This document shows, one piece after another, positions 14,299 through 16,579 of a stretch of 16,579 nucleotides of DNA. The notes beneath the pieces were generated by a model, which worked only from the letters and a program-made list of their open reading frames with translations, was not told the DNA's origin and searched no databases. Each line of letters begins with the position of its first letter. Position 1 is the stretch's first letter. Source of the DNA: an uncultured Streptococcus sp. (lineage in GTDB: Bacteria; Bacillota; Bacilli; Lactobacillales; Streptococcaceae). The stretch lies in the NCBI GenBank assembly GCA_902461025.1, contig CABPWC010000023.1, positions 1 to 16,579 on the forward strand, read 5' to 3'. The position numbers and the translations under genes are program-made.

Positions 14299-15321
14299 TT
14301 AGTTGTAGATTTTGAATGCGTCATCGTCGTTTTTACCAACAAATGGCATTGCTTTACGCAACTCTGCACCAACCTTTTCAATTTCAAGGTTAGCTGCTTG
14401 TTCACGGTAAGCAGTCAATTTTGGACGACCAGCTTTGTAGTCGTTCACAAAGTCGTTGGCAAATTTACCATTTTGGATATCAGCAAGAACGGCTTTCATG
14501 TTTTCTTTGACTTGTTCAGTAATCACACGTGGACCTGAAACGTAGTCACCGTATTCAGCTGTGTTAGAGATTGATTGACGCATTTTCTTGAATCCACCTT
14601 CGTAGATCAAGTCAACGATCAATTTCATTTCGTGAAGCACTTCAAAGTAAGCCAATTCTGGAGCATATCCAGCTTCAGTCAAGACTTCAAAACCAGCTTC
14701 GATAAGGGCAGTCAAACCACCACAAAGAACTGCTTGTTCACCAAACAAATCTTCTTCAGTTTCTTCTTTGTATGTTGTTTCAAGAAGACCTACACGAGCT
14801 GCACCAACACCTTTACACCAGTCCATAGCGATGTCTTTTGCATTTCCTGTAGCATCTTGGTATACAGCGTAAAGCGCTGGAACACCAAATCCTTCTTCAT
14901 AAGTACGACGTACCAAGTGTCCTGGTCCTTTAGGCGCGCACATGAAGACATCAACATCTGCAGGAACTTTGATGAATTCGAAGTGAATGTTGAAACCATG
15001 TGCAAAACCAACGGCATTTCCAGCTTCCAAGTTTGGAGCGATTTCTGCCTCGTACAATTCTTGTTGAATTTCGTCTGGAGCCAAAATCATGATAACATCA
15101 GCCAATTTAGTTGCTTCTGCTACTGTGTAAGTATCAAAACCATCTTCTTTAGCTTTATCAAATGATTTACCTGGACGAACACCGATAATCACATCGTGAC
15201 CTGAATCACGCAAGTTTTGAGCATGCGCATGTCCTTGTGAACCATAACCGATAACGGCGATTTTTTTACCGTCAAGTGCTGCTACTTTTACGTCTTTTTC
15301 ATATTCCATTTGAACTGCCAT
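14299..15321 (-). CDS. ilvC: Ketol-acid reductoisomerase (NADP-dependent)
   Basis: 340 aa, class I (short) enzyme. It isomerises and reduces acetolactate or acetohydroxybutyrate to the dihydroxy acid, the second common step to valine, leucine and isoleucine. N-terminal Rossmann domain: GYGSQGHAHAQNL at 25-37, with the cofactor-selecting loop GVRPGKS at 47-53, whose Arg/Lys/Ser suggest NADPH. Catalytic and metal residues: His108 in FAHGFN, Lys131 in APKGPGH, Asp191 and Glu195 in DLFGEQ, and Glu227 and Glu231 in YFEVLHE. The SD is modest (GAGAG about 9 bases upstream of the ATG). It lies 169 bases after ilvN with a BOX element in the gap, and no strong promoter is obvious between them. Confidence 0.97.
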   Translation of the reverse strand: MAVQMEYEKDVKVAALDGKKIAVIGYGSQGHAHAQNLRDSGHDVIIGVRPGKSFDKAKEDGFDTYTVAEATKLADVIMILAPDEIQQELYEAEIAPNLEAGNAVGFAHGFNIHFEFIKVPADVDVFMCAPKGPGHLVRRTYEEGFGVPALYAVYQDATGNAKDIAMDWCKGVGAARVGLLETTYKEETEEDLFGEQAVLCGGLTALIEAGFEVLTEAGYAPELAYFEVLHEMKLIVDLIYEGGFKKMRQSISNTAEYGDYVSGPRVITEQVKENMKAVLADIQNGKFANDFVNDYKAGRPKLTAYREQAANLEIEKVGAELRKAMPFVGKNDDDAFKIYN

Positions 15322-15387
15322 AGTGTTTTCTCTCTTTTCTATTATTTATTGCCTTTTAGGCTGGTTTAACAAATTTAAGTTATTTTT

Positions 15388-15491
15388 TACTCAATGAAAA
15401 TCAAAGAGCAAATTAGGAAGCTAGGCGCAGGCTGTACTTGAGTACGGCAAGGTAAAGCTGACGTGATTTGAATTTGATTTTCGAAGAGTAT
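15388..15491. repeat. BOX-type repeat, A-C form (no boxB)
   Basis: The stretch has the features of the pneumococcal BOX element. One end (TCAATGAAAATCAAAGAGCA, then AGGAAGCTAG) is like boxC; the other (ACGGCAAGG, GCTGACG, then TTTTCGAAGAGTAT) is like boxA and contains most of the core used in BOX typing. The repeated central boxB with its TCAAAAC palindrome is missing. The ends are inverted: TTTGATTTTC (15470-15481 region) pairs with GAAAATCAAA (15396-15405), so the RNA can fold into a long stem. It overlaps the last base or bases of the ilvN stop codon. BOX elements are short non-autonomous repeats of the mitis group; influence on flanking genes is reported for the family but not shown here. 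Confidence 0.85.
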
Positions 15492-15967
15492 TAATCGCGG
15501 GTGAATCCAGTTGCACCCGTACGAGCAATATTCTTGATACCGTATGGTCGAATAACACGAATCAAGGCTTCACTCTTTTCTGCATTTCCCGTCATCTGAA
15601 CGGTAATGGAGCTTGGGGCTACATCGACCACAGTTGCACGGAAAGGTTGAATGATGGCCAAAATTTCTGCTCGCTTCTCAGCTGGTGCAGCAATCTTAAC
15701 TAAGATAACTTCTCGCTCTAGGTGAGGTTTATCAGTGATATCACGAACACGGATAACATCGACCTGACGGTTGAGTTGCTTGATGATTTGTTCCACTTCA
15801 TCCTGAGATGCGACATCAATGATAATCGTAATCCGTGACACATTGGGATTTTCTGTCGCCCCTACCGAGATGCTCTCAATATTGACTTGGCGTCTAGACA
15901 AGACTCCTGTAAAGCGATTGAGAACACCTGAACGGTTTTGAAGTTTGGCTGTTAACATTCTACGCAT
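15491..15967 (-). CDS. ilvN: Acetolactate synthase small (regulatory) subunit
   Basis: 158 aa, the usual length. An N-terminal ACT domain spans about 3-77, with the typical NRSGVLNRFTGVLSRR at 11-26 and the GATE and ISVGA strand. A C-terminal ALS small-subunit domain covers about 84-158. It binds the catalytic IlvB subunit, raises its activity and confers valine feedback. The ATG at 15967 lies inside the end of ilvB (8-base overlap), with GGGGGTG about 9 bases upstream, so translation is coupled to ilvB. A second Met three residues in is the alternative start. Its stop codon abuts the BOX repeat. Confidence 0.95.
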   Translation of the reverse strand: MRRMLTAKLQNRSGVLNRFTGVLSRRQVNIESISVGATENPNVSRITIIIDVASQDEVEQIIKQLNRQVDVIRVRDITDKPHLEREVILVKIAAPAEKRAEILAIIQPFRATVVDVAPSSITVQMTGNAEKSEALIRVIRPYGIKNIARTGATGFTRD

Positions 15968-16579
15968 TAAACTTCACCCCCAACATCTCATGATTGCTTT
16001 TACCAGCTGGTACCATCGGTAAGACATGCTCTTTGCGAGAAATATCTACTTCGATAAACATTGGTACATCCTCTTTGATGACTTCCAAATCCTTCTCTAA
16101 GGTTTCAGGATTGTCAAATTTATAATTTTTAATCCCGTAGGCTTGAGCCATCAATTGGAAGTCAGGAAGACTGTCAAAGACCGACTCTGATGTTCGCCCT
16201 TCATAAAAGGCTTCTTGCCACTGACGAACCATGCCTAGTGAATGGTTATTAAGCATGATGACTTTGATTGGAATCTTGTAGATGTTTAAGATTGCCAATT
16301 CCTGGTTGGTCATTTGGAAACCACCATCTCCAACAAAGAGAACGACTTCTTTATCTGGATTGGCAATTTTTGCTCCAATGGCTGCAGGAACTCCGAATCC
16401 CATAGTCCCTAGGCCGCCTGAAGTTACCAACTGCCGTTCATTTTGGTAGGGATAGTATTGAGCTGTCCACATTTGGTGTTGCCCAACGTCTGTTACGACA
16501 ATGGCATCACCCTTAGTCAATTCACCTATACGTTCAATAACTGCTTGTGGTTGGACGACACGTTCCTTCTTATCATAAG
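15960..16579 (-). CDS. ilvB: Acetolactate synthase large (catalytic) subunit, C-terminal part
   Basis: The frame is open through the right edge, giving the last 205 or so residues of a protein expected to be about 560-570 aa. It corresponds to the thiamine-diphosphate-binding domain: GDGGF at fragment residues 83-87 followed about 25 residues later by the Asn pair NN that completes the TPP-Mg motif, and SLGMVRQWQ after it. TSGGLGTMGFGVPAAIGA at 52-69 is also characteristic. It condenses two pyruvates, or pyruvate with 2-oxobutyrate, in branched-chain amino-acid synthesis. A TTG at 16520 is not the start: the frame continues upstream with conserved-looking sequence (VVQPQAVIERIGE). The promoter and any leader attenuator of the operon lie outside the window. 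Confidence 0.95.
   Translation of the reverse strand, partial: YDKKERVVQPQAVIERIGELTKGDAIVVTDVGQHQMWTAQYYPYQNERQLVTSGGLGTMGFGVPAAIGAKIANPDKEVVLFVGDGGFQMTNQELAILNIYKIPIKVIMLNNHSLGMVRQWQEAFYEGRTSESVFDSLPDFQLMAQAYGIKNYKFDNPETLEKDLEVIKEDVPMFIEVDISRKEHVLPMVPAGKSNHEMLGVKFNA

Noticed and set aside
14575..15165. 196-codon open frame on the plus strand inside ilvC
   Set aside because: Wholly antisense to ilvC, very rich in Phe/Ser/Cys, with no promoter or SD; a shadow of codon bias.
16518..16520. TTG as the start codon of ilvB
   Set aside because: The frame remains open to the window edge and the residues upstream continue the acetolactate synthase sequence, so the gene is simply cut by the edge.
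1..16579. CRISPR array, toxin-antitoxin pair, defence island, prophage or biosynthetic cluster
   Set aside because: No regularly spaced direct repeats, no integrase or transposase, and nearly every base is covered by known housekeeping genes or their control regions.

Overview
The window looks like core chromosome of a Streptococcus of the mitis group (S. mitis, S. oralis or S. pneumoniae-like). Three things point there. The genes are low-GC Firmicute genes with strong AGGAG-type ribosome binding sites and TGnTATAAT extended -10 promoters. Several proteins (PflB, DinB, the glutamine-type ABC transporter, IlvC) match the pneumococcal versions as I remember them. A BOX repeat, typical of this group, lies between ilvN and ilvC. 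There is no rRNA, tRNA, CRISPR array, insertion sequence or phage gene, and I see no evidence of a new multi-gene system. The most interesting material is regulatory.

Layout, left to right. Positions 1-134 hold the 3' end of an unrecognised plus-strand gene, which shares a bidirectional terminator with the minus-strand chaperone gene clpL (193-2295). A 400-base region upstream of clpL carries a promoter, CtsR-type operators, two hairpins and a 30-codon open reading frame with a good ribosome binding site. Next comes pflB (pyruvate formate-lyase, minus), with a catabolite-response element inside its promoter. Divergent from it is dinB (DNA polymerase IV, plus), which converges on uppP (undecaprenyl-pyrophosphate phosphatase, minus). 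Upstream of uppP is a DUF2207-type membrane protein gene (minus). Divergent from that is a two-gene amino-acid ABC transporter operon (substrate-binding/permease fusion plus ATPase, plus strand). After its terminator follow a small helix-turn-helix-like protein and an SPFH/band-7 membrane protein (both minus).

From 12969 to the right edge lies the branched-chain amino-acid block on the minus strand, in transcription order ilvB (partial), ilvN, ilvC, ilvA. IlvBN makes acetolactate or acetohydroxybutyrate, IlvC reduces and isomerises these, and IlvA supplies 2-oxobutyrate from threonine. ilvB and ilvN overlap by 8 bases. A BOX element separates ilvN from ilvC, and a hairpin with a T-run separates ilvC from ilvA, so the distal genes are probably expressed at adjusted levels.

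The genes are otherwise independent housekeeping or stress units: protein quality control, mixed-acid fermentation, translesion synthesis, cell-wall lipid carrier recycling and amino-acid uptake and synthesis. Compared with my memory of the S. pneumoniae TIGR4 order (ilvBNC, ilvA, ABC transporter, uppP, dinB, pflB), the backbone is collinear. The presence of clpL beside pflB and of the SPFH gene beside ilvA appears different.
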